From NCBI RefSeq assembly GCF_020991375.1, contig NZ_JAJLQZ010000033.1:1-40594 (forward strand): a stretch of 40,594 bases of DNA. The letters run 5' to 3'. The position numbers and the translations under genes were made by a program. Of the stretch, positions 15,968 to 23,748 are shown one piece after another. This DNA is from Glycomyces amatae (GTDB taxonomy: Bacteria; Actinomycetota; Actinomycetes; Mycobacteriales; Micromonosporaceae). Within the stretch, counting starts at the first letter, position 1, and every line of letters begins with the position of its first letter. The notes beneath the pieces were generated by a model that saw only the letters and a program-made list of their open reading frames with translations, was not told the origin of the DNA and did no database searches.

Positions 15968-18202
15968 ATGCGTACATCCCGGAAACGGCGGCTGCAAGGC
16001 CTGTCGGTCCTCGCGGCCGCCAGTCTCGCGGCCGTCGCCATCCCGACGGCCGCGAGCCTCACCGCCCAGGCCGCCGCCGTCCGCTACGAGGCGGAGAACT
16101 CCCCGGCCACCTGCGCCGGCACGATCGACTCGAACCACGCCGGGCACTCCGGCAGCGGGTTCTGCAACTCCGACAACGCCGTCGGCGCCGCGAGCCAGTT
16201 CACCGTGAACGCCTCGACCGCCGGGAACGCCACCCTGGCGATCCGGTACGCGCACGGCGCGACCGACACCCGCTCGGCGGACATCGTGGTCAACGGAACG
16301 ACGGTGCAGTCGGCCAGCGCGTTCAGCGCCACCGGCGCGTGGACGACCTGGTCGACCAAGACCGTCACCGTGCCGCTCAACGCCGGGAGCAACACCGTCC
16401 GGCTGGTGGCCACCACCGGCGCAGGCCTGGCGAACATCGACTACGTCGAGCTCGACGACGGCGCCCCGCCCCAGCAGGGCGACGGCCGGTACGAGGTCGA
16501 GGCGCTGAACCGCGGGGTCACCGTGGTGCCCTCGGGCGGCGGGAACCTCGTGTCCTGGCGGCTGCTGGGCACCGACGCGTCGAACGTCGCGTTCAACGTC
16601 TACCGCGGGAGCACCAAGCTCAACTCGTCCCCGATCACGGGGGCGACGAACTACCTCGACACCGGCGGCTCCTCCAGCTCGCAGTACACGGTGCGAGCGG
16701 TCACCGACGGCACCGAGGGGACCGCCTCGGGCGTCGAGGCCCGCTTCAACTCCAGCGGCTACCTCGACATCCCGATCCAGCAGCCCTCCGGCAGCGGCTT
16801 CACCTACGAGGCCAACGACGCCAGCGTCGGCGACCTGGACGGCGACGGCGACTACGAGTACATCGTCAAGTGGTACCCGTCCAACGCCAAGGACAACTCG
16901 CAGTCGGGGACCACCGGCAACACCATCATCGACGCCTACGAGCTCGACGGCACCCGCCTGTGGCGCATCGACCTGGGCCGCAACATCCGCTCGGGCGCGC
17001 ACTACACGCAGTTCCAGGTGTTCGACTACGACGGCGACGGCAAGGCCGAGATCGCCATGAAGACCGCCGACGGCACCCGCGACGGCCAGGGCACGGTGAT
17101 CGGCTCCTCCAGCGCCGACCACCGCAACTCGGGCGGCTACGTCCTGTCCGGCCCGGAGTTCCTGACGATCTTCAACGGCCAGACCGGCGCCGCGATGGAC
17201 ACCGTCGACTACGACCCCCCGCGCGGCAACGTCTCCTCCTGGGGCGACGACTACGGCAACCGCGTCGACCGGTTCCTCGCCGGCACCGCCTACCTCGACG
17301 GGGAGACCCCCTCGATGATCTTCGCGCGCGGCTACTACACGCGCTCGGTGATCTGGGCCGTGGACTGGAACGGCACCGACCTGACCACCCGCTGGACGTT
17401 CGACTCCGACGACGAGGGCTCGCAGTACGAGGGCCAGGGGGCGCACAGCCTCTCGATCGCGGACCTGAACGGCGACGGCCGCCAGGACATCGTCTACGGG
17501 GCCATGGCGATCGGCTCGGACGGCAACGCGCTGTGGAACAGCCGCATGGGCCACGGCGACGCGCTCCACGTCTCGGACTTCGTCCCGAGCCGGTCGGGCC
17601 AGGAGGTGTTCATGGTCCACGAGTCCAGTAGCGCCCCCTCCTCGAGCCTCCTCGGCTCCAACGGGTCGGTCCTGTTCCAGACCAGCCCGGACGGCGACAA
17701 CGGCCGCGGCGTCGCGGCGAACGTCCTGTCGTCCAACGCGGGTGCCGAGTACTGGTCCTCGAACGTGAGCGGCCTGCTCAACAGCAGCGGGTCCAACATC
17801 GGCTCGAAGCCGGCCTCGGCGAACTTCCTGGCCTGGTGGGACGGGGACGGCGAGCGCGAGCTGCTCGACGGCACCCAGATCACCAACTACCCCTCGGGCA
17901 CGCAGCTCTCGGCCTCGGGCGTGGCCACCAACAACGGCACCAAGTCCAACCCGTCGCTGTCGGCCGACCTGTTCGGCGACTGGCGCGAAGAGGTCGTCTG
18001 GCGCACGAGCGACAACCGCGCCCTGCGGATCTACGCCACCCCGCACCAGACGAACCTGCGCATCGCCACCCTGATGCACGACGTCCAGTACCGCGTCGCC
18101 ATCGCCTGGCAGAACACCGCCTACAACCAGCCGCCGCACCCGAGCTTCTACATCGGCTCAGACGTCACCGGCTACCCCTGGCCCGACGTCCGCACCCCGT
18201 AG
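15968..18202 (+). CDS. Secreted rhamnogalacturonan lyase (CBM35 - PL11)
   Basis: A 744-residue secreted pectinolytic enzyme. ATG 15968 follows GGAG; the signal peptide is MRTSRKRRLQG plus an Ala-rich core ending at AQAAA (about 37). A CBM35-like module (about 38-165) starts VRYEAENSPATC and ends LANIDYVELDDG. The PL11 catalytic propeller (about 174-744) has recurrent calcium-binding FG-GAP-like loops: VGDLDGDGDYEYIVKW, FDYDGDGKAEIAMKTADGT, IADLNGDGRQDIVYG. Typical PL11 motifs are also seen (GYYTRSVIWAVDW, LFGDWREEVVWR, MHDVQYRVAIAWQNTAYNQPPHPSFYIG). It cleaves the rhamnose-galacturonate backbone of pectin by beta-elimination. The gene stands alone. Confidence 0.95.
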   Translation: MRTSRKRRLQGLSVLAAASLAAVAIPTAASLTAQAAAVRYEAENSPATCAGTIDSNHAGHSGSGFCNSDNAVGAASQFTVNASTAGNATLAIRYAHGATDTRSADIVVNGTTVQSASAFSATGAWTTWSTKTVTVPLNAGSNTVRLVATTGAGLANIDYVELDDGAPPQQGDGRYEVEALNRGVTVVPSGGGNLVSWRLLGTDASNVAFNVYRGSTKLNSSPITGATNYLDTGGSSSSQYTVRAVTDGTEGTASGVEARFNSSGYLDIPIQQPSGSGFTYEANDASVGDLDGDGDYEYIVKWYPSNAKDNSQSGTTGNTIIDAYELDGTRLWRIDLGRNIRSGAHYTQFQVFDYDGDGKAEIAMKTADGTRDGQGTVIGSSSADHRNSGGYVLSGPEFLTIFNGQTGAAMDTVDYDPPRGNVSSWGDDYGNRVDRFLAGTAYLDGETPSMIFARGYYTRSVIWAVDWNGTDLTTRWTFDSDDEGSQYEGQGAHSLSIADLNGDGRQDIVYGAMAIGSDGNALWNSRMGHGDALHVSDFVPSRSGQEVFMVHESSSAPSSSLLGSNGSVLFQTSPDGDNGRGVAANVLSSNAGAEYWSSNVSGLLNSSGSNIGSKPASANFLAWWDGDGERELLDGTQITNYPSGTQLSASGVATNNGTKSNPSLSADLFGDWREEVVWRTSDNRALRIYATPHQTNLRIATLMHDVQYRVAIAWQNTAYNQPPHPSFYIGSDVTGYPWPDVRTP

Positions 18203-18216
18203 GAGCACCCGCATGA

Positions 18217-18245
18217 GGCGGGGCGGGCCGCAGGCCCGCCCCGCC
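18217..18245. terminator. Terminator hairpin of the rhamnogalacturonan lyase
   Basis: A perfect 13-bp stem (GGCGGGGCGGGCC with its complement) and a GCA loop begin 14 bp after the lyase stop codon. Confidence 0.8.
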
Positions 18246-18315
18246 CTCGCGCGCCGATGAATCCGGCGGCCCCGCCTCGTCATACCTCGCAGACCCGTTC
18301 GAACGAGGAGACGCC

Positions 18316-19182
18316 ATGACCGAACCGCAGACGCACACGCTGGAAGCGCCCGGAGCCGTGCTGCACTACGACCTCCGCGAGGGCGCCGGCGCCGAGGCGC
18401 CGACGCTGCTCCTGATCGGCTCCCCGATGGCCGCGCCCGGCTTCGCGACCCTCGCCTCCCACTTCACCGACCGCCGCGTGGCCACCTACGACCCGCGCGG
18501 GTCCGAGCGCAGCCGCCGCACCGACGGCGCCGCCGCGACCACCGTGGAGGAGCACGCCGACGACCTCCACCGCCTCATCGACGCCCTCGGCGGCGGACCG
18601 GTGGACGTCTTCGCCAGCAGCGGCGGCGCCGTGAACGCCCTCGCGCTGGTCGCCCGCCACCCCGGGCAGGTGCGCACCCTCGTCGCCCACGAGCCGCCCG
18701 CGTCGAGCGAACTGCCCGACCGCGAGGCGGTCCTGGCCGTCTGCCGCGACATCCGCGAGACCTACCTGGCCTCCGGCTTCGGGCCCGCCATGGCGAAGTT
18801 CATCGCCCTGGTCTCCCACGACGGCCCGGTCACCGCCGAGTTCCTGGAGCGGCCCGCGCCCGACCCGGCGGCCTTCGGCCTCCCGACCGAGGACGACGGC
18901 GGCCGCGACGACCCGCTCCTGGGCCAGAACATGGTCACCGGCAACGCCTACGAGCACGACTTCGCCGCACTGCGCGAGGCGTCGACCCGCATCGTCCTCG
19001 CGGTCGGGGCCGACTCGGGCGGGATCCTCCCGGCCCGCGCCGCCCGCGCCGTGGCCGAGCGCCTCGGGACCGAGCCGGTGGTCTTCCCGGACGGCCACGG
19101 CGGCTTCCTCGGCGGCGAGTACGGCCAGACCGGCAAGCCCGACGAGTTCGCGAAGGTCCTGCGCGAAGTCCTCGACGCGTAG
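18316..19182 (+). CDS. Alpha/beta-hydrolase fold protein
   Basis: A 288-residue cytoplasmic hydrolase. The strand-turn LLLIGSPMAAPGF supplies the oxyanion region. The nucleophile elbow is FASSGGAVNALAL (Ser102), and the catalytic His261 lies in VFPDGHGGFLGG. An acidic residue is available in VLAVGADSGG. DPRGSERS is the usual conserved turn before the lid. The lid segment (about 120-215) is Pro/Asp-rich. The elbow is A-x-S-x-G instead of G-x-S-x-G, as in many actinobacterial members. Substrate unknown. GAGGAG precedes the ATG. It is flanked by strong hairpins on both sides, so it is monocistronic. Confidence 0.88.
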   Translation: MTEPQTHTLEAPGAVLHYDLREGAGAEAPTLLLIGSPMAAPGFATLASHFTDRRVATYDPRGSERSRRTDGAAATTVEEHADDLHRLIDALGGGPVDVFASSGGAVNALALVARHPGQVRTLVAHEPPASSELPDREAVLAVCRDIRETYLASGFGPAMAKFIALVSHDGPVTAEFLERPAPDPAAFGLPTEDDGGRDDPLLGQNMVTGNAYEHDFAALREASTRIVLAVGADSGGILPARAARAVAERLGTEPVVFPDGHGGFLGGEYGQTGKPDEFAKVLREVLDA

Positions 19183-19299
19183 CGGCGCGCCCGGCGACGG
19201 CGCCCCTCGTCCCGGGCCCCGGCGGACCGCGCCCGCAGGCGGATGCGGCCCGCCGCACCCGCCCGCGGGCGCTCCGGCCGCCCGAGCCGCGGCGGTTCC

Positions 19300-19331
19300 C
19301 GCAAGGCCCCGGCGACCGCCGGGGCCTTGCG
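19300..19331. terminator. Strong terminator hairpin upstream of the methyltransferase
   Basis: A perfect 14-bp stem (CGCAAGGCCCCGGC with its complement) and a GACC loop, 118 bp after the hydrolase stop. It insulates the following Zur-like promoter region. Confidence 0.75.
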
Positions 19332-19357
19332 ACCCATAGTTGAAAATGGTTATCGTA
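19327..19357 (+). promoter_or_regulatory. Zur-like box over a candidate methyltransferase promoter
   Basis: The 15-mer TGAAAATGGTTATCG (19341-19355) matches 12 of 15 positions of the box at 20445-20459 and resembles the actinobacterial Zur consensus. It covers the spacer and -10 of a candidate promoter, TTGCGA (19327-19332) -18 bp- TATCGT (19351-19356). The two half-sites are less symmetric than in the downstream box. Confidence 0.5.
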
Positions 19358-19453
19358 TCGAGGAATCGGTCCCAGGCCGCGGCACCGGCCCCGGCTGCGC
19401 GGCCCGACCGGGACCCCCGCGCCACGACCACCGCGAGCCGACAAGGAGCATCG

Positions 19454-20233
19454 ATGCGACCAGGAGCGATGTGGAGCCTCGGCGACTACGCCGCGGCCGG
19501 AGACCGCTGGGCCGAGGCGAGCCGGAGGCTCGCCCGGGAGCAGGCCGCGCCCGGCCTGGCGGTGCTCGACCTCGCCTGCGGCCCAGGGCCGCTCGCGATC
19601 GAGGCCGCCCGCGCCGGTGCCGCGGTCACCGCGCTCGACGCCGCTCCCGCGCTGCTGGACCTCGGCCGGCGCCGCGCCGGGGCCGCCGCGGTCGCCGTCG
19701 AGTGGGTCGAGGCCGACATGACCGCCGTCCCTCGCGAGGACGCCTCCTTCGACCTGGTCGCCTCGGCCTTCGGGTGCATGTTCGCGCCCGAGCCCGAGGC
19801 GATGGCGGCCGAACTGGTCCGCCTGTGCCGCAAGGGCGGACGGATCGCGGTCCTGGCGTGGACGCCCGCCTCCGCGTTCGGCGCGATGGGCCCGCTGGCG
19901 GCACGGTACCTGCCCCGCGGGGGAGGGGCCTCGCCCGTGGAGCGCTGGGCCGAGCCCGAGCGGGTCCGCGAGGTCTTCGCCGATCTGCCGGTCCGACCGG
20001 TGTTCGCGACGCGCACCGTCGACGTGGTCTGGGACGGCCTCGACCAGGCCGTCGACGAGATCACCGGCCGCAACCCGGCCTGGATCACGATCCGCTCGGC
20101 CGTCGAGCCGACCGGCCGCTGGCCCGAGCTCGAATCGGACCTGCGCGGCCTCTTCGCCGCCCGCGGCCGCAGCGAGAACGGCCGCTTCGTCCTCACGGTC
20201 GAGTACCTGGAGACGCTCGCGCAGCGCCCGTGA
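19454..20233 (+). CDS. Class I SAM-dependent methyltransferase
   Basis: A 259-residue Rossmann-fold methyltransferase. ATG 19454 follows AAGGAG. Motif I is VLDLACGPG (37-45), the acidic ribose-binding residue is Asp62 in VTALDAAP, motif II-like is VEADMT (Asp88 region), then FDLVASAFGCMF and LCRKGGRIAVLAW. This is the UbiE/Methyltransf_11-25 type acting on small molecules; the acceptor is unknown. The 5' region carries a Zur-like box, so it may be induced with the downstream surface/transport locus, from which it is separated by 269 bp. No metallophore synthase genes are present in the window. Confidence 0.85.
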   Translation: MRPGAMWSLGDYAAAGDRWAEASRRLAREQAAPGLAVLDLACGPGPLAIEAARAGAAVTALDAAPALLDLGRRRAGAAAVAVEWVEADMTAVPREDASFDLVASAFGCMFAPEPEAMAAELVRLCRKGGRIAVLAWTPASAFGAMGPLAARYLPRGGGASPVERWAEPERVREVFADLPVRPVFATRTVDVVWDGLDQAVDEITGRNPAWITIRSAVEPTGRWPELESDLRGLFAARGRSENGRFVLTVEYLETLAQRP

Positions 20234-20254
20234 CGCCTTGAATCCGGCGGTTCC

Positions 20255-20340
20255 CATGCGCGCGCGGGCATATGCGCGCCAAGGCTGGGCACGAGCACCG
20301 CCTCGGCGCAGTGTTCATGCGCGCGTGGGCATATGCGCAT
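20255..20340. repeat. Direct repeat pair upstream of the Zur-type locus
   Basis: Two near-identical 24-mers, at 20255-20278 and 20316-20339, match at 22 of 24 positions and start 61 bp apart. Each contains the palindrome GCATATGC, and the second is bounded by ATGCGC/GCGCAT. They lie in the 269-bp gap after the methyltransferase. They could be regulator sites or a structured leader of a small RNA. Confidence 0.5.
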
Positions 20341-20438
20341 CTTCTCGGTATTCGACGTCACCCGCCGCCCGATGCGCCCGCCGCCTGCGGTTCGACCGGC
20401 GCCCTTCCCGGAGGACCATTTTTCCTCCTCCTAGGACT

Positions 20439-20459
20439 CGAAAATGATAATGATTTTCG
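20439..20459. promoter_or_regulatory. Zur box controlling the surface/zinc-transport locus
   Basis: The core GAAAATGATAATGATTTTC is a near-perfect 19-bp palindrome (only the G/C pair and the centre break symmetry), with one more C/G pair outside. It matches the Fur-family Zur operator pattern (TGATAATGATTATCA-like) and not the IdeR/DtxR pattern. A TAGCAT -10-like hexamer follows at 20461-20466, so bound repressor would cover the promoter. The first gene begins 43 bp downstream. Confidence 0.8.
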
Positions 20460-20502
20460 TTAGCATGATGGGGACCCCGCTCCCGAGCCGACGAGGAACC
20501 CC

Positions 20503-22362
20503 ATGGCCCCCGCCCGCCCGCACCCGGCGCTCGCCGCCGCGGCACTCCTGCTCCCACTGGCCTGGCCCGCCCCGGCCGCCGCCGAACCCGCCGACGACCG
20601 CACCGTCCTGTCCGCCGGCCACGCCGACGCCATGCAGGTCTACCTGGACGGCGACCGGCTCGACCTGCGCGTCAAGGACGACACCGGTCCCACGACCCGC
20701 TACCACGACCCCGACGACGTGCTGTTCCACGTCCTGCCGGAGGCCGAGGCGACCATCCCGGACGGCGAGACCTGGAGCTTCATCGGCGAGCCCGGCGACC
20801 CGATGTGGATGCTGCCGCTCACCCAGGACCCCGAACTCCTGTGGCCCGGCTGGAGCACCGAACCGCTCCCCAAGGGGCGGTTCGAGGACGACCGGGTCTC
20901 CCTGAACCTCGTGGACGTCTCCGGCCCCGGCGACGTGGTCCTGTGGACGGTCCGCAACTTCGGGCAGCCCAACCTGTTCGCCTCCTCCCGCGACGGCCTG
21001 CCCGACGCCGTCGAGGTCGGCGTCCCCGCGCACGTCCACTCCTACTGGGCCTTCACCGCCGAAGGCGACTACACGCTCACCTGGCAGGCCGCCGGCACGC
21101 TCGCCGACGGCACCACCGCGGCCACCGACGAGATCGAGTACCACTGGCGCGTCGGCGACGCGCCCCCCGAGCCGGACCCCGGCCCCGGCCCCGGCCCCGA
21201 CCTCCCCGACGAGGCCGACCTCGACGGCCGCCTCGTCCTCGACGAGGGCCACGTCGACGTCCTCTCGGTCGGCGGCGACGGCGACGGCCTCGACCTGCGG
21301 ACCAAGGACGGCACCCGCCTCCACGACCCGTCCGACGTCTACCGCGACCCCGACGACGTGGCCTTCCACGCCACCCCCGAGTCCGAGACCGTCCTGGGGG
21401 AGCAGTTCGCGAACCCCGGCTACGACCAGGTCGGCGCGCCCGGCGAGACCCGCTGGCTCCTGCCCGACACCCAGCGCGACGGCGTCCTCTTCGCCGGCTG
21501 GGACACCGCCGAGGTGCCCGCCGGCGCCCTCGCCGACGACGCGGTCGACCTGGCCCTCACCGGCTTCAGCGGCCCCGGCGAACTCGTCGTGCTCACCGTG
21601 GACGACTTCGGCGACGCCTCGGTGAAGATCGACACCGCGGACGCCCTGCCGCAGGCGATCGCCACCTCGGCCCGCACCCACGCCCATGCCAACTGGTTCT
21701 TCTCCGAGCCCGGGATCTACCGCCTCACCTGGCAGGCCGAGGCCGAGGCGCCCGACGGCACCGCGCTCGCCTCGGCGCCGCAGGACCTCCTCTTCGTCGT
21801 CGGCGAATGGCCCGGCGGCGGCGATCCCGACCCGGACCCCGACCCGGTGCTCGAGGACACCCAGACCCTCACCGCCGAACTCGACGCCGACACCGGCGGC
21901 CTGGTCCTCAGCGTCGACCCCGGCGACCGCACCGTCGCGTTCCCGGCCCCGACCCTCGGCCCCGACGCCGCCCGCTGGTCCACCGAGGGCGAGCTGCGGC
22001 CGGTCACCGTCACCGACACCCGCTCGGCCGACCCCGGCTGGAACGCCACCGCGCAGGTCTCGGACTTCAGCTTCGCTGAACATGAGCACGGCACCTCCGG
22101 CGACCACGAGCTGTCGGGCGCCCACCTCGGCTGGCTCCCCACCCTGACCTCCGGCGGCGAACGCCAGACCGTCACCCCCGGGCCCGCGGTCGCGGGCCTG
22201 CTCGACGGCGGCCCCGGCCTCGCCTCCTCGCAGCTGCTGGCCTCCGCCGACCCCGGCGCGGGCACCGGCACCGCAGTGCTCCAGGCCGACCTGTTCCTGG
22301 ACCTGCCCACCGACGCCGAGTCCGGTACCTACACCGCGCTCGTCACCTTCACCGCCATCTGA
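20503..22362 (+). CDS. Secreted protein with two anchored-repeat domains and a WxL-like C-terminal domain
   Basis: A 619-residue exported protein; GAGGA precedes the ATG and the signal peptide is about 1-28. It has two choice-of-anchor M ('surface-anchored repeat') domains: 33-217 (GHAD with His40; HVHSYW with His177/His179) and 243-434 (GHVD with His250; HAHANW with His393/His395). A Pro/Asp/Gly linker separates them and a second DP-rich linker follows. The C-terminal region (about 453-619) resembles a WxL domain: VTVTDTR, GWNATAQVSDF, LGWLPTL and a final SGTYTALVTFTAI strand. There is no LPxTG or terminal helix, so wall binding through the WxL-like domain and the DUF916 protein is the likely attachment. 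First gene after the Zur box. Confidence 0.88.
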   Translation: MAPARPHPALAAAALLLPLAWPAPAAAEPADDRTVLSAGHADAMQVYLDGDRLDLRVKDDTGPTTRYHDPDDVLFHVLPEAEATIPDGETWSFIGEPGDPMWMLPLTQDPELLWPGWSTEPLPKGRFEDDRVSLNLVDVSGPGDVVLWTVRNFGQPNLFASSRDGLPDAVEVGVPAHVHSYWAFTAEGDYTLTWQAAGTLADGTTAATDEIEYHWRVGDAPPEPDPGPGPGPDLPDEADLDGRLVLDEGHVDVLSVGGDGDGLDLRTKDGTRLHDPSDVYRDPDDVAFHATPESETVLGEQFANPGYDQVGAPGETRWLLPDTQRDGVLFAGWDTAEVPAGALADDAVDLALTGFSGPGELVVLTVDDFGDASVKIDTADALPQAIATSARTHAHANWFFSEPGIYRLTWQAEAEAPDGTALASAPQDLLFVVGEWPGGGDPDPDPDPVLEDTQTLTAELDADTGGLVLSVDPGDRTVAFPAPTLGPDAARWSTEGELRPVTVTDTRSADPGWNATAQVSDFSFAEHEHGTSGDHELSGAHLGWLPTLTSGGERQTVTPGPAVAGLLDGGPGLASSQLLASADPGAGTGTAVLQADLFLDLPTDAESGTYTALVTFTAI

Positions 22363-22384
22363 ACCACCTGAAAGGAACTCCGCC

Positions 22385-23026
22385 TTGCGAACCCTCCCGA
22401 AGTACGCCGCCGTCGCCGCTGCCGCCGCCGCGGTCCTGGCCGCCACCGCCGCCCCGGCGACGGCCCACGGCCCGTCCTCCCTCACGCTCATCGACGAAGG
22501 CCACGTCGACGTCTTCGGCGTCGCCTACGAGGACGGCGCCCTCGACCTCCACGTCCACGACGACGGGAACGACGCCGAGCACGCGCCCTCCGAGGTCCTC
22601 CTCGTCGTCGACTCCGAAGCGAAGACCACCGCGCCCGCCGGCTACGACTTCCTCGACGACGGCGACTCGGACGTCTGGATCCTCCCCGACACCCATGTCG
22701 AGGGCCTCCTGTTCCCCGGCTGGGCCACCGAGGAGATCGCCCCCGGCGACTTCGCCGACGACACCCTCACGCTCACCGTCCACGACGCCTGGGGCGACGT
22801 CGACCTCTACACCGTCGACGACCTCGGCGACCCCGACGTCCTCTTCGACTCCGACCAGGGCCCCGGCTCCTGGGACGTCACCGCGGGCGGCCACGGGCAC
22901 CTGAACTGGGCCTTCGGCGAAGCGGGCCTCTACAAGCTCACCGTCGAGGCCGAAGGCGTCCTCGCCGCCACCGGCGAGACCGTGTCGACCGGCGAGGTCG
23001 ACTACTGGTTCTGGGTCGAGAAGTAG
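22385..23026 (+). CDS. Secreted single anchored-repeat protein
   Basis: A 213-residue exported protein read from TTG 22385, with AAAGGAA upstream. The signal peptide is about 1-28 (ATAHG). One choice-of-anchor M domain fills the rest: LIDEGHVDVFGVAYEDG (His40), ILPDTHVEGLLFPGW, DVDLYTVDDLGDPDVLFDS, then GHGHLNWAFGEAGLYKL (His170/His172). Extra histidines (LHVHDD, AEHAP) make it the most His-rich early segment of the set. It has no anchor of its own, so it is either free in the wall space or held by partners. It follows the first repeat gene by 22 bp and precedes the next by 8 bp. Confidence 0.85.
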   Translation: MRTLPKYAAVAAAAAAVLAATAAPATAHGPSSLTLIDEGHVDVFGVAYEDGALDLHVHDDGNDAEHAPSEVLLVVDSEAKTTAPAGYDFLDDGDSDVWILPDTHVEGLLFPGWATEEIAPGDFADDTLTLTVHDAWGDVDLYTVDDLGDPDVLFDSDQGPGSWDVTAGGHGHLNWAFGEAGLYKLTVEAEGVLAATGETVSTGEVDYWFWVEK

Positions 23027-23034
23027 GAGTCCCC

Positions 23035-23658
23035 TTGCGCACCGAAGCGATCAAACTCGGCGCCGTCCTCGGCGCGGCCCTCTCCCTGACCCTCGCGGGC
23101 CAGGCCCAGGCGGCCGTCACCATCGGCTCCGGCCACGTCGACGTCCTCGCCTTCTCCTACGACGACACGGCGAACGCGCTCGACATCGACGTCCGCGACG
23201 AGGGCACCGCCACCGTCCACGACCCCGCGGACGTGGTCTTCGACGTCCACTCCGGACACCTCGTCGACCGCCCCGGCGCCGTCGCCTGCAAGCTCGACGC
23301 CGGCGACAACTGGGTCCTCCCGCGCACCCAGGCCACCGGCCTGATCTGGGCCGGCTGGAGCACCGAGGACCTCGACCTCGCCGACTTCGGCGGCGCCCTC
23401 CAGGCCGAACTGGTCGACGCCGTCACCCCGGCCGGCGGGAACGTCTCGGTCTACGACGCCACCACCGGCGACGTCCGCTTCCACACCGACCCGGCCTGCG
23501 ACGCCTCCGGCACCGCCATCACCGAGTCGCACCACCACCCGACCTGGGTGTTCACCGAACCGGGAACGTACGAGCTCACGTTCCAGGTCGGCGGCACCCA
23601 CGCCGTCGACGGCCCGGTGACCTCCCCGCAGATCACCTACACCTTCGACGTCGGATAG
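23035..23658 (+). CDS. Secreted single anchored-repeat protein with a cysteine pair
   Basis: A 207-residue exported protein from TTG 23035. AGGAG overlaps the preceding stop, so translation is coupled. The signal peptide is about 1-27 (AQAA). The single repeat domain contains GSGHVDVLAFSYDD (His34), NWVLPRTQATGLIWAGW and ESHHHPTWVFTEPGTYELTF (His166-168). Cys85 and Cys155 could form a disulfide, which the sister proteins lack. There is no C-terminal anchor. It is the last gene before the strong hairpin at 23678-23728, so this and the two preceding genes may form the more abundant surface part of the operon. Confidence 0.85.
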   Translation: MRTEAIKLGAVLGAALSLTLAGQAQAAVTIGSGHVDVLAFSYDDTANALDIDVRDEGTATVHDPADVVFDVHSGHLVDRPGAVACKLDAGDNWVLPRTQATGLIWAGWSTEDLDLADFGGALQAELVDAVTPAGGNVSVYDATTGDVRFHTDPACDASGTAITESHHHPTWVFTEPGTYELTFQVGGTHAVDGPVTSPQITYTFDVG

Positions 23659-23677
23659 ACCACTCCCTCCCCAGATA

Positions 23678-23728
23678 GGGGCGGCCCCGCGCAGGGGCCC
23701 GGCTCCCGGGCCCCGCGCGGGCCGCCCC
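23678..23728. terminator. Intra-operon hairpin (partial terminator/attenuator or processing site)
   Basis: A long GC hairpin: left arm beginning GGGGCGGCCCCGCGC, CTC loop, right arm ending GGGCCGCCCC, with about 23 pairs and one small bulge. It lies between the three secreted repeat genes and the DUF916/transporter genes. The downstream genes have no Zur-like box of their own, suggesting read-through at reduced level. Confidence 0.7.
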
Positions 23729-23748
23729 GCCACCACCGAGAGACCCCA

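Noticed and set aside
19454..20233. A metallophore biosynthetic cluster
   Set aside because: Only one methyltransferase is present; no NRPS, NIS synthetase, nicotianamine-synthase-like or exporter gene lies next to it.
20439..20459. IdeR/DtxR iron box
   Set aside because: DtxR-type sites follow TTAGGTTAGNCTAACCTAA; this palindrome has the AATGATAATGATT core of Fur/Zur operators, and the downstream binding protein and permease are of the zinc/manganese type.
20238..20463. Small genes between the methyltransferase and the Zur locus
   Set aside because: The short open frames overlap each other, are Arg-rich and lack ribosome sites; they run through the direct repeats and the Zur box.
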